Assembly: GCF_932526225.1 (NCBI RefSeq)
Contig: NC_064040.1
Span: 4,585,681-4,649,680, forward strand
DNA: 64,000 nucleotides
From: Nematostella vectensis
Taxonomy: Eukaryota > Cnidaria > Anthozoa > Actiniaria > Edwardsiidae
Direction of reading: 5' to 3'
The notes under the pieces are model-generated. The model was not told the origin of the DNA, made no database searches, and worked only from the letters and a program-made list of their open reading frames with translations. A program made the position numbers and the translations under genes. Positions 1-12,400 of this stretch are shown here, piece by piece. The first letter of the stretch is position 1, and every line of letters begins with the position of its first letter.

Positions 1-1680
1 ACTGTGTAGACACTGGCATCAGTTAGTTTAGTGATTACTCCATCTACCAACTGGCCATCAGAATTCTTGACTTCTACAACTGATCCAACCTAGTAAAAAA
101 CAACCAGGGCTTATCAGAAAAGAAGCCTCATTTGGCGAGCAAAATGTTTTCTTGCTGGTTCATAACTGTGTTAAGTTATTACCTTTAAAGCTCCTTTTAC
201 TCCGTCATCGTTGACTGTCCCAGTTGTATTATTTTTGTACTGGATCTGTTGGAATGGTCGTGAAATGGTTTCTCAGTTAGTTGAAGTTATCCCGAACAGG
301 TTTCTCACAATAAATCTACAAACGATGGCAACCCCACGTTGGAACGACGTTCCCGAAACATTACCTTGCATTTGACGAGTTTCTTTATAGTCTTTATGCT
401 GGCTTCGCAAAAAGCTCCTCGATATTTTGCACTAACTTCAGTTCCCACCGTCAGGAAGGGAGGCTCTTCGCTTCCCTGTGCCTGGGAAAGAAAATCAAGC
501 AAGAGAATTTCAAGCCACTTGTTGAAAAACTGAAGCAGAGAAAAAGCAAAGAACGAACTGCAATGACGTGAGCAACATTTCTTTTGAATAATAAATGATA
601 CAATACGACCGAACTTCAGTGCTAAACTAACTGCTTGTCAAATCACAACGTTACATGAGCAGTAGAGCAAAGTTGGGAGCAGTTTTGAGCGGTAGAAAGG
701 GTTTGATTTGCAAGTAAACTACGTTAGAAAGCAAACGAAACCGTACACATGGCAAATCAGCTTGAAGTTGAATACACTTCTAACATGTCACTGCGGAGAA
801 CTCGATTTACACCGCTAAAACTTTACAGAAAGCGGTGAAACTACAGGCTAACATGGGTAAATGTATGATCTCGGTGTACTGAGATTTTTTAGGTAGTTTA
901 ACCATTACATTGGTTTCAAATAAGATAAAACAACGGGCATGAAATGAAACGCATACTCTATTCGAATTAAAATTCGTAAACAAACTGAGTGATCAACAGT
1001 TTTCTTTGGTTTTTAGTGGAAAAATCCAACAATTAATTGTTACATCTAAGTTAAAATCACTCTTAACAAGGGTAAAGTACTACTCTTTGACTAGAGATAG
1101 TTTTTTAGGGGAAAGATAGCCTATAAGTCAAGGTTTTCCTTCAAATATCTGAATCAAATTTACAAAGTGTTTGACAAAACGTCTCACTGAGAGTAGAAAA
1201 CTACAGTCATATCCATTGACCAAAACCTTATTTCTAGTCTAAATTTCCACTAAAATATCTCTAATTATACTCTTTAGATTACAAGGAATCATAAACGAGT
1301 GGAAACCTGAGAGTTTACTGCAAAATAATGACAAGATTCGGTGTAAAAACCAACATGTGTAGATTTGTGCATGCCTCAAGCAAGTTAGAGTATGCCTGAT
1401 TCTGAAAGTCAACATGGACTGCTCGCAGAATCTCGGGAAACCTACACTTCTGATGACTAAATTTTAAATCAAAAGAGCCCCATATATAATACATATAGCC
1501 ATGGAAATCTAACGCCTGAACCAAGCCGTTAGCATTGATACAAACGCAGGAAGTCCATGCACTACAACTCGACTAAAACCAACTAAACAATGAACAGTGG
1601 AGAAATTTCCAACTGGAAATTCGTCCAAGAATGATGTCAACAGTGGCTTTGCTACCTCTACAATTCACAAAACTCACCAT
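1..1680 (-). CDS. ARID4: ARID4 (AT-rich interaction domain 4) 5' end, partial
   Basis: N-terminal end of an ARID4A/B-type chromatin protein, in vertebrates a subunit of Sin3/HDAC co-repressor complexes. Visible coding exons on the minus strand are 481-365, 239-183 and 89-1 (continues off the window), all joined in phase 0 with GT-AG borders. They encode the N-terminal Tudor-like region, including [18 protein letters not shown] and then [10 protein letters not shown], which closely resemble the first 80 residues of human ARID4A/B. The exon at 481 starts after TTTCCCAG and has no usable in-frame ATG. I propose a first exon ending at 1678 whose last three bases are ATG, followed by GTGAGT. It would give [14 protein letters not shown], close to the human start. 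The Tudor assignment is strong; the ATG-only first exon is inference. The ARID, chromo and C-terminal parts lie outside the window. Confidence 0.85.
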
Positions 1681-1861
1681 AAGGGATGTTCTCCGAAGTG
1701 TTTTTTCCTGTAGCTAAGTCCAGCTTGAGATCGGAGCAAAAACCGCTAAAATTTTAAGGAGAAAACTCCAAACATCTAGAAATTTAGTGATGATGGCCGA
1801 CACAAGACAACAAGACGCTCGGTTTCCCCTCCTCGCCACGGGCTTAGGGGGGTCTTCGTTT

Positions 1862-1888
1862 CTGATTGGCTACAATTTACCGGAAGTA
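1862..1888. promoter_or_regulatory. Putative ARID4 core promoter: CCAAT box plus ETS site
   Basis: GATTGGCT (an inverted CCAAT box) at about 1863-1870 and ACCGGAAGT (a consensus ETS site) at 1879-1887 lie about 180-210 bp upstream of the proposed ARID4 first exon. Paired CCAAT and ETS sites without a TATA box are typical of broadly expressed genes. I see nothing else definite between 1890 and 2339. Confidence 0.4.
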
Positions 1889-2339
1889 CCCTAATGCATG
1901 TTAAATATACCCCTTATATGGAATCTTTGTCCATTTTCGTAGAAGTTCCTGTACTGTCACAACATCCGCTTTTGACAGAAAACGCGCGAAAATTTGATTT
2001 ATTCTGATATTACGTGAAAGTAAGTTTTCTGACAATAAGGCCACAGTCTAGATTTCTTCTTTTTTCGTGCTATACAATCTCCCTTTCTTGGAAAATAAAT
2101 TTCTTTGGAGTCAGCGATGATTTCTTATTACTTTGGGGATTTTTCTATAAATTATTTCTTTCACTTCCACTAAGAAAAAAAAGTATTTGCTATAAGAGGC
2201 GAATCAACACGTAAAGAACAGACATATATTTGTTTCTTGTCAGCCAGGTGCTTTTTGGTAAGTAATTGCGATGTTTAAAAAATAAGGACGACTGAACAGA
2301 AAGTATCAGACTTAGGCTGATCATGTTCTTGGAGGTTCT

Positions 2340-2727
2340 ATGGATGCACCCAGGGGATGTTCTAGGGGTGCACCCAGGGGATGTTCTAGGGGTATACCCA
2401 GGGGATGTTCTAGGGGTGCACCCAGGGGATGTTTTAGGGGTGCACCCAGGGGATGTTCTAGGGGTGTACCCAGGGGATGTTCTATGAATGCACCCAGGGG
2501 ATGTTCTAGGGGTGCACCCAGGGGAGGTTCTAGGGATGCACCCAGGAGATTTTCTAAGGGTGCACCTAGGGGATGTTCTAGGGGTATACCCAGGGGATGT
2601 TCTAGGGGTGCACCCAGGGGAGGTTTTAGGGGTGCCCTCAGGGGATGTTCTAGGGGTGCACCCAGGGGAGGTTTTAGGGGTGCACCCAGGGGAGGTTTTA
2701 GGGGTGTACCCAGGGGATGTTCTAGAG
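2340..2727. repeat. 24-bp minisatellite, about 16 copies
   Basis: Tandem array of a 24-bp unit of the form GGGGTGCACCCAGG-GGATGTTCTA with point variants such as GTATACCC and GGAGGTTT. The period is a multiple of 3, so it reads open on both strands (for example PLGAPLEH-type and RGCSRGAP-type peptides). These are not genes. It lies between the ARID4 5' region and the RBM34 3' end. Confidence 0.95.
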
Positions 2728-3304
2728 AAATCAAGTTTTCATATACACCTATTTCAATAAACAGTGTCAGTGCAAATGGCGAATCACAGCTTATGGGTAT
2801 AATTATTTGTAATAATAACAGCCTATGGGTATAGTTATTTGTAAAATGAAGATTATAATTAATGTAATCACAGAAATCCTCCACATCACATAAAGTTATA
2901 ATTTGATGAGTACCATGGCATTTTATAATAGCAGAACTACCATTTGACAATTGGTATTTGCCATTTGTGCTGACAACATATATTGAAATAGGTGTATATG
3001 CCAACCCAGAATTCACGAAGACGACCAATAACCAGAAAATTGAGTGTTTTTATTAAAAATACAGCAACTGTATGAGAGAATTGCAATAACTTGACCTGGG
3101 AGATGTACCAAGAAAGTTGGCAGGTATGTGTTCATCATGATTAGAAAACACAAAAAAACATCCAGAAAATCTATAAAAATATATCTGAACATCAATTATT
3201 GCAACGAGGTACTTTTTAACTGTTGAAAGATAACAGTCCCACCCAAAAATGCCTCGAGTTTTTTGTTGTTGTTATGTTAAAAAAGGGCCGTCTATTGTAA
3301 AGGG

Positions 3305-3310
3305 TTTATT
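3305..3310 (-). promoter_or_regulatory. RBM34 candidate poly(A) signal
   Basis: AATAAA on the minus strand, about 130 nt past the RBM34 stop. A second AATAAA at 3440-3435 lies immediately after the stop codon and is less likely to be used. Apart from these I see no gene in 2728-3441. Confidence 0.4.
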
Positions 3311-3441
3311 CAACAGGGATTCTTGTTCACACAAAGCAAGCTCTGAAGTTCTGAATGGGGGAGGGTTAGGCTGAAATAAGGACTCTGAGAATTGATCATG
3401 GCCTCACTATCCTACTGTTTTTTAGTGACATTAATTTATTG

Positions 3442-6400
3442 CTATGTTTTTCTCCTCTTTGTATTTTTGTGAGTACTGTCCTTAGCAGCAGGTCGCTTTT
3501 GCTGTTTATTCCGCTGTGGACCTTTTGCCATAGTTCTGTTTTGATTAGTGTCCCCTTTGTCAAAGTTTTTTCTTTTTCCTGGAAATTTGGGTTTCCTGCC
3601 AGAGAAGCCTTTCCCAGGGGGTCCCTTTTGTCTGTGTTTTGTCTTTTTCTTGCTGTCTTTCTTGTGTTGTGAGGCTTTGATTCCACTAAATGAGTGGCCT
3701 TGAGGCTTGGGTTTGCGTTGTCTCTGAATCTGACCTGAATATGGGATATAAACTCTATCATAAATAAAACACAGCAAACAGCAAACGATTAATTAAAACT
3801 ACCACAAGAGATTTTGAAATGCTTTTATACCAGATGTCTCTGGCAAATCAACATCATTAAAAGTAAAACAATCAAAATAATATATCTTAATGTTGAAGGC
3901 CATTGTATGGTTGTCAACAAGTTATCAACATCGTTAGGCAATACTGACGGGTCAATTGTGTGCAAATAAAAAGTAAATTTCTCGCTCTGTTGAAATTCTT
4001 GTGATCACTGCAAGACTTGAAGCAAGAGAGCTGATTTTTCAGTCCCCGAAAAAGAAAGCGTGTGGTTTTAAAAGCCATTCGGCGAATAAAAGTAAAAAAA
4101 GTGAAAGCGAAAACAAATCCCCGGTCAAAACATGAAAAATCAGGCTCTGCAGACCCAAGAAAAAAAGGATAAATCGTAGTCTTCAGTTGTTATTTCATTG
4201 TTTCCATCACTGAGCTATGTTGAAAAAATTGTGAATAACTTACTGATATTAGTAAACACAATTGATATTGTCTTTTTCTCTCTATAGGATGTGAAGTAGT
4301 GGAGGATTTTGAATAACAGTGAGGTTTGTCATTTGTAATTAGTAGTCATCTACTTAGTGATTAGTATTCCCTAAGTTCACAGTAACACCTAACAATACTC
4401 CAGCTTGAAGCACACGAATTTTTGGCTTAAAACTGACCTGTCAAACTTCGCGATTGATGAATCTTTTTTTCACGCCAAAATTGCCTACAAAGATCCATCC
4501 CCGAATTTACGCCACCCTGCTAAGTCCAAACCCTAAGGCAACTTGTGTGAGAGGGGCAAGAGGACCAGTGTTGCAGAAGAATAAATTTCAGATAGTCAAT
4601 TCGAGAGTATTTTTGTTCAGATAATTTGAAAAGTAAAGAATTTTTCCTTTTCAACATTTGAGCCCAAGCCGCACCTCTTTTAAACTATCACCCGACGCTA
4701 TGGCTAAAATAGGCCTTACCGAAAGTACTTGCTTAATGCAGTTGCATGTCCAACCTGCGTTTATGAGAAACAAGAATCGAAAGTTGAGGATATGAACGAG
4801 CTTCAAACGAAGCCCACGCCAGCGTCACACATGGTAATCGACGAGCTGCCTTGTTTGTTTCACATGTGACAAATTTGCACGTAAATTCGGGGATGGATCT
4901 TTGTAGGCAAGAGTGCATTTATTTTTTCAAATATTGCGAGGACAATTTTGGCATAAAATAAAGATTCATCAATCGCGAAGTTTGACAGGTCAGTTTTAAG
5001 CCAAAAATTTGTGTGCTTCAAGTTGGAGTATTGTTAGTGTTACACTGTAGATTTAGAAAAAAAAAATCATCGCACAGATTTTGAGATTTTTATTTTAATA
5101 TAAAAAAATTGCTTCCTTTCAACTTGCATCACAAAAAAATTGGATTTCCAAGAAGAGTGAATCTAGTGGAATCTGATAAAGCATAGATGTATTAATAAAA
5201 TCTGAAAAATTTACGAAAATCGCCCCGAAAATGAGTCTTCTGTAGGGAACATAGTATATAAGCTGTTTAGCCAAAACAACCTCGGCACGCCACCTTGATG
5301 ACTATGAGATAAAGGGGGTTCAAATGGAGTGCGCTGATTGATCGAGTGTCAGTGATCATTTTCTAAGTTGTAGTAACAAAGCTGGTTTCAAAATGGTACT
5401 CAAGTTATAAAAATACTATCTTACCAGTTTGCGGTTTGTCTTTGGAGGGAAAAACTCTGATTTTTCTCCCTTTGAATTCGGCATTGTTCATTTTAAGGGC
5501 AAAGACCACAGCATCTTTACTCTGATGAGAAACAAAACAATCAATGCAGTTATAGTGAAGCCTGGTGCATGGAGTCATAAATTCTACAATTACAGCAATT
5601 ACAGACATTAATGCTTGTGTTAGTGCCAAAGTTCTAATAATCGCCTCCCTAGCATGGGATACTGAATATTTACATTTTTTTTACCTATTTTATTCATTTT
5701 GCTGTGCATATCACTGGAAACTGTTAATTGTGGGAAAATAAGGCCATGCTAAATGTGGCTGTGCTGTACGTATACAACATCATTAAATTTGCATGGGGTG
5801 ACAACTGAAAATGCAAGGAAAAGTGTGGCATCAAATAAAGGGGGAGATAACTATGTGGGTTTCAGTTCTGATCCATTTTTCGGATCCATTCAAAATTTTG
5901 TCTACAGAGGAAAGTACCATCCAATATGTGGGGGAGGGGCAATATATAAAACACATTGTAACGATGCCTGTCATTGCATTGCTTCTATCATCATCACCTC
6001 TGGAGCCTCCACTAATATGAAGGCACATAAAACAGTAAAAGCAAGCAAAGCGTGCAATCTTACCTCAAACAAGACATATCCAAAGCCTTTTCCAATGCCA
6101 GTTTTCCTATCTCTGATCAGCCGAACGGACTCCACATTGCCACAAGTGGTGAACAGCTCCCTCAGAGGCTCTTCCTCAATATCTATAACAGATTAATGTT
6201 AAATTGAGTTGAATTATTAACTAGATAAATAAATAATTCAAAGATAGCATGGCGAGGGCCACTGTGACAGTTTTTCTGCAAGTTCCTAGGGGAGGAATAA
6301 CACTATTTGACTTGAACTATGAACTTACTTGGCACAAACACAAAAGATTTGGGATTCTGTATTAAAACTGTGATTCACACATCAAAATAACCTATTTTTC

Positions 6401-9400
6401 AAAATTGTCTTGGTGGCCAAGACAGACTCATCTGCAAACAGTACCAATGGGTGTGACTTACCAAATGGTAGATTTCCTATAAACACAGACCTTTGATGAT
6501 CATGAGCCTACAGACAACATTCAATAATTAATAAATTAACTAAATGACTTAAAATAATCACTGATAATAATGACTGTAAATGCTGAGAATTAGTCAGACT
6601 TTAATAATAACTGACCAACCATTTCACAAATTGACTACTATACTAGCTCACCTTGTCATTAGAGGCCAAGTCCACACGGATGTGAAATCCATCTATCTCC
6701 TCGCCATTGCTGGCTATCGCCTGGTTGGCATTCTCTGCAGTCTTGTACACCACATAGCCATTAAGCGTGTGCCGCTCAGAGTGGAACTCTTTTCTGGAAA
6801 AGTCCAGGTAAAGCAATCATTGCTTTGGTGCTTAAATAATACATACTGTTTTCGAATAAGTGTACAATTTTCAGTTGAGGGTCATGGTGGAAATACAAAC
6901 TAGCTAGTTTACTGTATTATACCAATCAATGAAGTAAATCACAATAATATCAGTCAATAATAAGGTCACTTACACTGAAGGGCATCATTCTAAAAATATA
7001 TATATTCGTTGCTGCCAACCTCCCTGGTTTATAAACATGTTATCATAACAGCCATTAACTCACCTTTTCATTCCGACCTTTCTTGAAAGATTGGGCTTTG
7101 CTAATGCCTACAAAATATGATATGATATGTTAAACCATCTTTGTCAAAAAGTGATGTCCGTCTGTCCGTCCCAAAAAAGCATCGTATGACAAACAAACCT
7201 GGCAAATGTCATATACAGTATGTGTCAAGGGAGGTGCAAAACTGTGGTCACATGATTTGTGACATCATCATGATGTCACTAAAAGCAAAAATATGTTTAT
7301 CTCATCAAAATAAAAAAAATATATTTATATTCCATTAAAGAAACATTGTATGACAACCAAACTTGTTAGAACAGTGATCAATTCTAAACTGGAAAAAAAA
7401 CCTATTAAGTGGAAACATCTTAGGGTCCTGACCCCGTACGCAGTTCTGCTCAAGGTTAAACCAATCAGCTATCGAGCTATGATTTGGGGTTTGCACAGCG
7501 CAGATCTGCGCGGTTTGAGCCAATCAGACGTTATAGATCTCCGTGACATCAAGGAGGTGTTGACATACAATAACCAGACTACTCTGTATGGCATAAATAT
7601 CTGGTTATTACATGTCAACAGGGGTAAAGCCTTTGTTAATTCTCAAACAAAAGGTAAAACAAAACCTCTGAAAGTCTGAACGAAAACACCTTCCTTTGAC
7701 TAAATACAATAAGCTAAAAAGGAGCGACATTATTTTCACAGGTCCTCTTTTATTATTATAGTTTCTCAAATTGATACTTTTTGTGTTTGATATGTGTATT
7801 ATTTTTAGCTTACTTGAAGGGTGCTAATTTGGCGGGATTGTTTTGGCGCGTTAAGAACAGTGTTCTCAAATACTGGAACTTCCTTCGTGTATCTCCTCCT
7901 TAGAGTTAATCGATTAACTCCAATATAATGCCTTCCTTATTTTCGGAGTTTATGATATTTATTTGAATACCTTGTATCCCAGAAGAGTCCTTGCGTTATT
8001 TTCCAATTTCAACTGGAAGCTTGGCAAGCCTTAATCGGCCACGGCGGACTTGTTACTTTGCTTTCGTTGTAAATGCGTATGCAACCATACAAATATCCAT
8101 CTTTGGTCGCTTAATAGTAAACTCGGAATGATCAAGCCGGCTATAACGCGAGGCAACGCGAGTTGGAGTGCTTATCATTGCAAGTGGTCACAAGACACAA
8201 AGCGCAGTCCTGCGCTTGCATTAGCCAATAATGATACAATTATTCACTTCCTTTAGCGCAGGACTGCTCATGTATCAGCGAATCCCGTATTTAGCGTGAT
8301 ATCGGAACCCACGTGAACTGCTACCTAGCGCCTGGTTAATTAACCTGGTTAATCTACTCGGCTTAGTTTCGTATTTTAACTCAAACATATTGATTAAAAA
8401 TAAACTTCTCACTACATCCAGAGTACTTTTCAATTATCTGTTAAGGACTCGCTTATTTTGAGAAATTTCGGGCTCGTTATGAAAGTAACGCGAAACGGCA
8501 AAACTTGAGCGCAGCCCTGCGCTCGCATTAGCCAATAATGATACAATTATTCACTTCCTGTTGCGCAGGACTGCTCATGTATCAGCGAATCCTGTATTTA
8601 GCGTGATATTGGAACCCATGTGAACTTCTACCTAGCGCAGAGCAGCTTATGCCCTTGTACCTGCCACTTGGTTAATCTACTCTGCTTAGTTTCGTATTTT
8701 CAATCAAACATGTTGTTTAAAAGTAAACATGTCTATAGTTATGAAAGTGATGCGAAACGGGAAAACTTGTGAGTTAATTACGAGTTTCGCGCACGACTGC
8801 ACCGTTTTGTGCTTATCTTTCAATATATTTTGTACTCCACTGTTAGCAAAGCGGCTGTTATCTTATCAAATCAAAAATAACATTAGTATGATCAAGCTGG
8901 CTATAACGTATAGCAATGCGAGTTGGAGTGCTTATCATTGCAAGTGGTCACAAGACACAAAGCGCAGTCCTGCTCTTGCATTAGCCAATAATGATACAAT
9001 TATTCACTTCCTTTAGCGCAGGACTGCTCATGTATCAGCGAATCCCGTATTTAGCGTAACATCGGAACATATTGATTAAAAATAAACGTGTCACTATATC
9101 CAGAGTACTTCTCAATTATCTGTTAAGTACTCGCTTATTTTGAAAAATTTCGGGCTCGTTATGAAAGTAACGCGAAACGGCAAAACTTGAGCGCAGCCCT
9201 GCGCTCGCATTAGCCAATAATGATACAATTATTCACTTCCTGTTGCGCAGGACTGCTCATGTATCAGCGAATCCCGTATTTAGCGTGATATCGGAACCCA
9301 TGTGAACTGCTACCTAGCGCCTGGTTAATTAACCTGGTTAATCTACTCGGCTTAGTTTCGAGAACGAATAAAAGCCAATCACATTCCCAATCAGTGCGTT

Positions 9401-12400
9401 TGCAGACGCAACGAGTGTCTAGGATCGATTTACAAAGATACATAGGCATGGAAAGCCGGTAAAAATTTTAGTGTACTATGTATCTAAAGTGACTAGCCTT
9501 TAAACAATATATCGGCGTTTTCTTACTTTGTAAGTCAAGCAAGCATAATGTTTTCTTCATTTCACAGAGATTGGACATAGCCATGCGTTATATTTTCTTC
9601 TCAATAGACACTCAAGAGTAGGCTTTGAACACAAACCGGAAACTGTGCGTTTTAAAGACGCAGGCTAGTCAATAGTGTGAAAGAATCTAATTTTCGGTAC
9701 GAGAAACACATTATGGCGTTTGTAATTGGTTGTTAGAAGACGAGGTTGATAAAACTTTCTTATTCAAACATCAAAAGCAAGCTGTTATAAGTTGATTTAC
9801 GTCTATTTATGTGCTTTGGGAAAGCACCCGACTCCGGGACAGATGGAGCACCAAAGGTTGAGCTCTCTGTTGGTGGTCATATGATATGATTAACAAACTG
9901 CTATCTTGTAAGCTAGGAGATAAGGCCCGAGCTAGGGAGCTTTGCTCTTTGCACACAAGCATTCCAAGCACCAGTCGAGCAAAAGAGCGCATCAATATAA
10001 TTCTAGAGAAAAATCAAAAGATTTGAACAGATAATCTGTTTAAAAGAATTTAGCCTATTATCATCCTACAGTATCGTAGATTCATGCATAGGGACAGTCG
10101 GATATTACAGCTTGGTGTTACATTTTTTCAACTTGACAAAGTTAGCACGTGGGAGCCCCAGCACATATACCCGCGGCTATTTACTCAAGTTGTGGTTGCT
10201 TCGAAACATGATGGTATTTTTCGAGTTCACCTATATTACAGATTGTACGTTTCTGCGTTCGAAAACGCACTTGCTACGTTTTGATTTGCTGTATAATCAG
10301 AATCTGTCAATATTTAATTGCAACAACAGCAAATTGTTTATCAATTCATTCCATACCCTGAGATCTTGTGTTACACGGCATCATGTGCAGCGTGAGCTAG
10401 AAGATCTTTTTATAATGAGAACAATACGAATGGGTCATTCTTGGAGGGAACCAATTGCAAAAAGAACGTGCAATCTGTAATATACGTAAGGGGTAACGAT
10501 GGGTACCTTAAAATTTCGAAAATCTCGCAAAAATTTCGCAAAGTCTCGGAATCTCGGCGTTTTTACGGAAGTCTCGAAGTCTCGTTTTTCCCCACGACAT
10601 TTTAGGATCTTGGAGCCTCTTTTTGTACCACGTTCTCGGAGTCTCTGTTAAACGCGATCTGTTTTATGTTGTTACTGCTAAGGGTTTCCCTCTTTTTCGA
10701 GTCTCGAGTCTTAAGCCTTTCCGCTCTAGCTATTCTTTTTCAACTAATGTTTATGACATACCTCGAGCAAGTTATCTGATGTCCGAACACAAGCTAGTAA
10801 AAGCTCGGACACGGATTCCGAAATTTGACTTAAAGTCTCGGGCTCGGATTCTAAAACGCGGTCTCGGCGCCTCGGCAAATCTCGAACTTACTCATCGCTA
10901 CCCCTAAAAGGGGTCTCTAGAACGCGCCAACATCCCAGAACATCGGCTTTATTCTCAGAGCGTATTGTTCACTGTTTATTGGCAACAAAATGTCTAGTTC
11001 TCGGATAAACAACTACTTTTGGAAAATAGTAATCTGGCGGTGTTTAAAGTTTGCGAGGATATAATATTTTCACTGGCTTTCCATGCCTATATCTGTCTCT
11101 TGATCTCGTGCTTGCATGAATATCTAGACCGTTGCATTTTCGAACGCACTAATAGACATGCGATTGGTTTTATCCTAAGGGATAAATTACTTGACATTGT
11201 TATTTATACCCTGCTTATACTCAAGCTCACCAAACTATAGACAAAAATGCTCAATGAAATAAATTGTAGTCCACTACTTTGAATGTAAACCCAGGAAGGT
11301 GACATGAATGTAGGAAATATTATGAACTTATACCCAAAATTAAGCAAACCAAAAGCACATAACTAGCTTTAAAGACGTAAATCAACTATAAATCAACTAA
11401 TAACAGCTTGCTTTGATGTTTGAACAAGAAAAATTATATCATGTTCTTACAAGCAATTACAAGCGCCATGTGTTTCTTGTACCGAAAATTAGATTCTTCT
11501 ACACTATTGACTAGCCTGCGTCTTTAAAACGCACACTTTCCGGTTTGTTCGGGCCTTATCTCCTAGCTTACAAGATGGCAGTTTTTTAATCATATCATAT
11601 GACCACCAACAGAGAGCTCAACCTTTGGTGCTCCATCTGTCCCGGAGTCGGGTGCTTTCCTAAAGCACATAACTAGACGTAAATCAACTTATAACAGCTT
11701 GCTTTTGATGTTTGAATAAGAAAGTTGTATCAACCTCGTCTTCTAACAACCAATTACAAACGTCATAATGTGTTTCTCGTACCGAAAATTAGATTCTTTC
11801 ACACTATTGACTAGCCTGCGTCTTTAAAACGCACAGTTTCCGGTTTGTTTTCAAAGCCTACTCTTGAGTGTCTATCGAGAAGTATAACATATGGCTATGT
11901 CCGATCTCTGTGAAATGAACAAAACATTTTGCGTGCTTGACTTACAAAGTAAGAAAACGCCGATATATTGTTTAAAGGCTAGTCACTTTAGATACATAGT
12001 ACACTAAAATTTTTACCGGCTTTCCATGCCTATGTAGCTTTGTAAATCGATCCTAGACACTCGTTGCGTCTGCAAACGCACTGATTGGGAATGTGATTGG
12101 CTTTTATTCGTTCTCCTTGCAATAAATGATGATGTTGTATACTATCTTCCTCTTTCACGTTTCGGTGAGATGTTTCAGTAGTTAGAGGTTTGCTTTATTA
12201 AAGGGGTTTTCCGTATGTGATTGCTTCGAAACACGATGGTATTTTTCGAGTTCACCTATATTACAGATTGCACGTTCTGCGTTCAAAAACGCACTTTGAT
12301 TTGCTGTATAATCCGAATCTGTTGAAACAGTAAATTGTTTATCAATTCATTCCATACCCTGAGATCTCGTGTTACACGGCATCATGTGCAGCGTGAGCTA

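Noticed and set aside
2321-3028. 235-codon frame with PLGAPLEH repeats
   Set aside because: Runs through the 24-bp minisatellite; the opposite strand is equally open.
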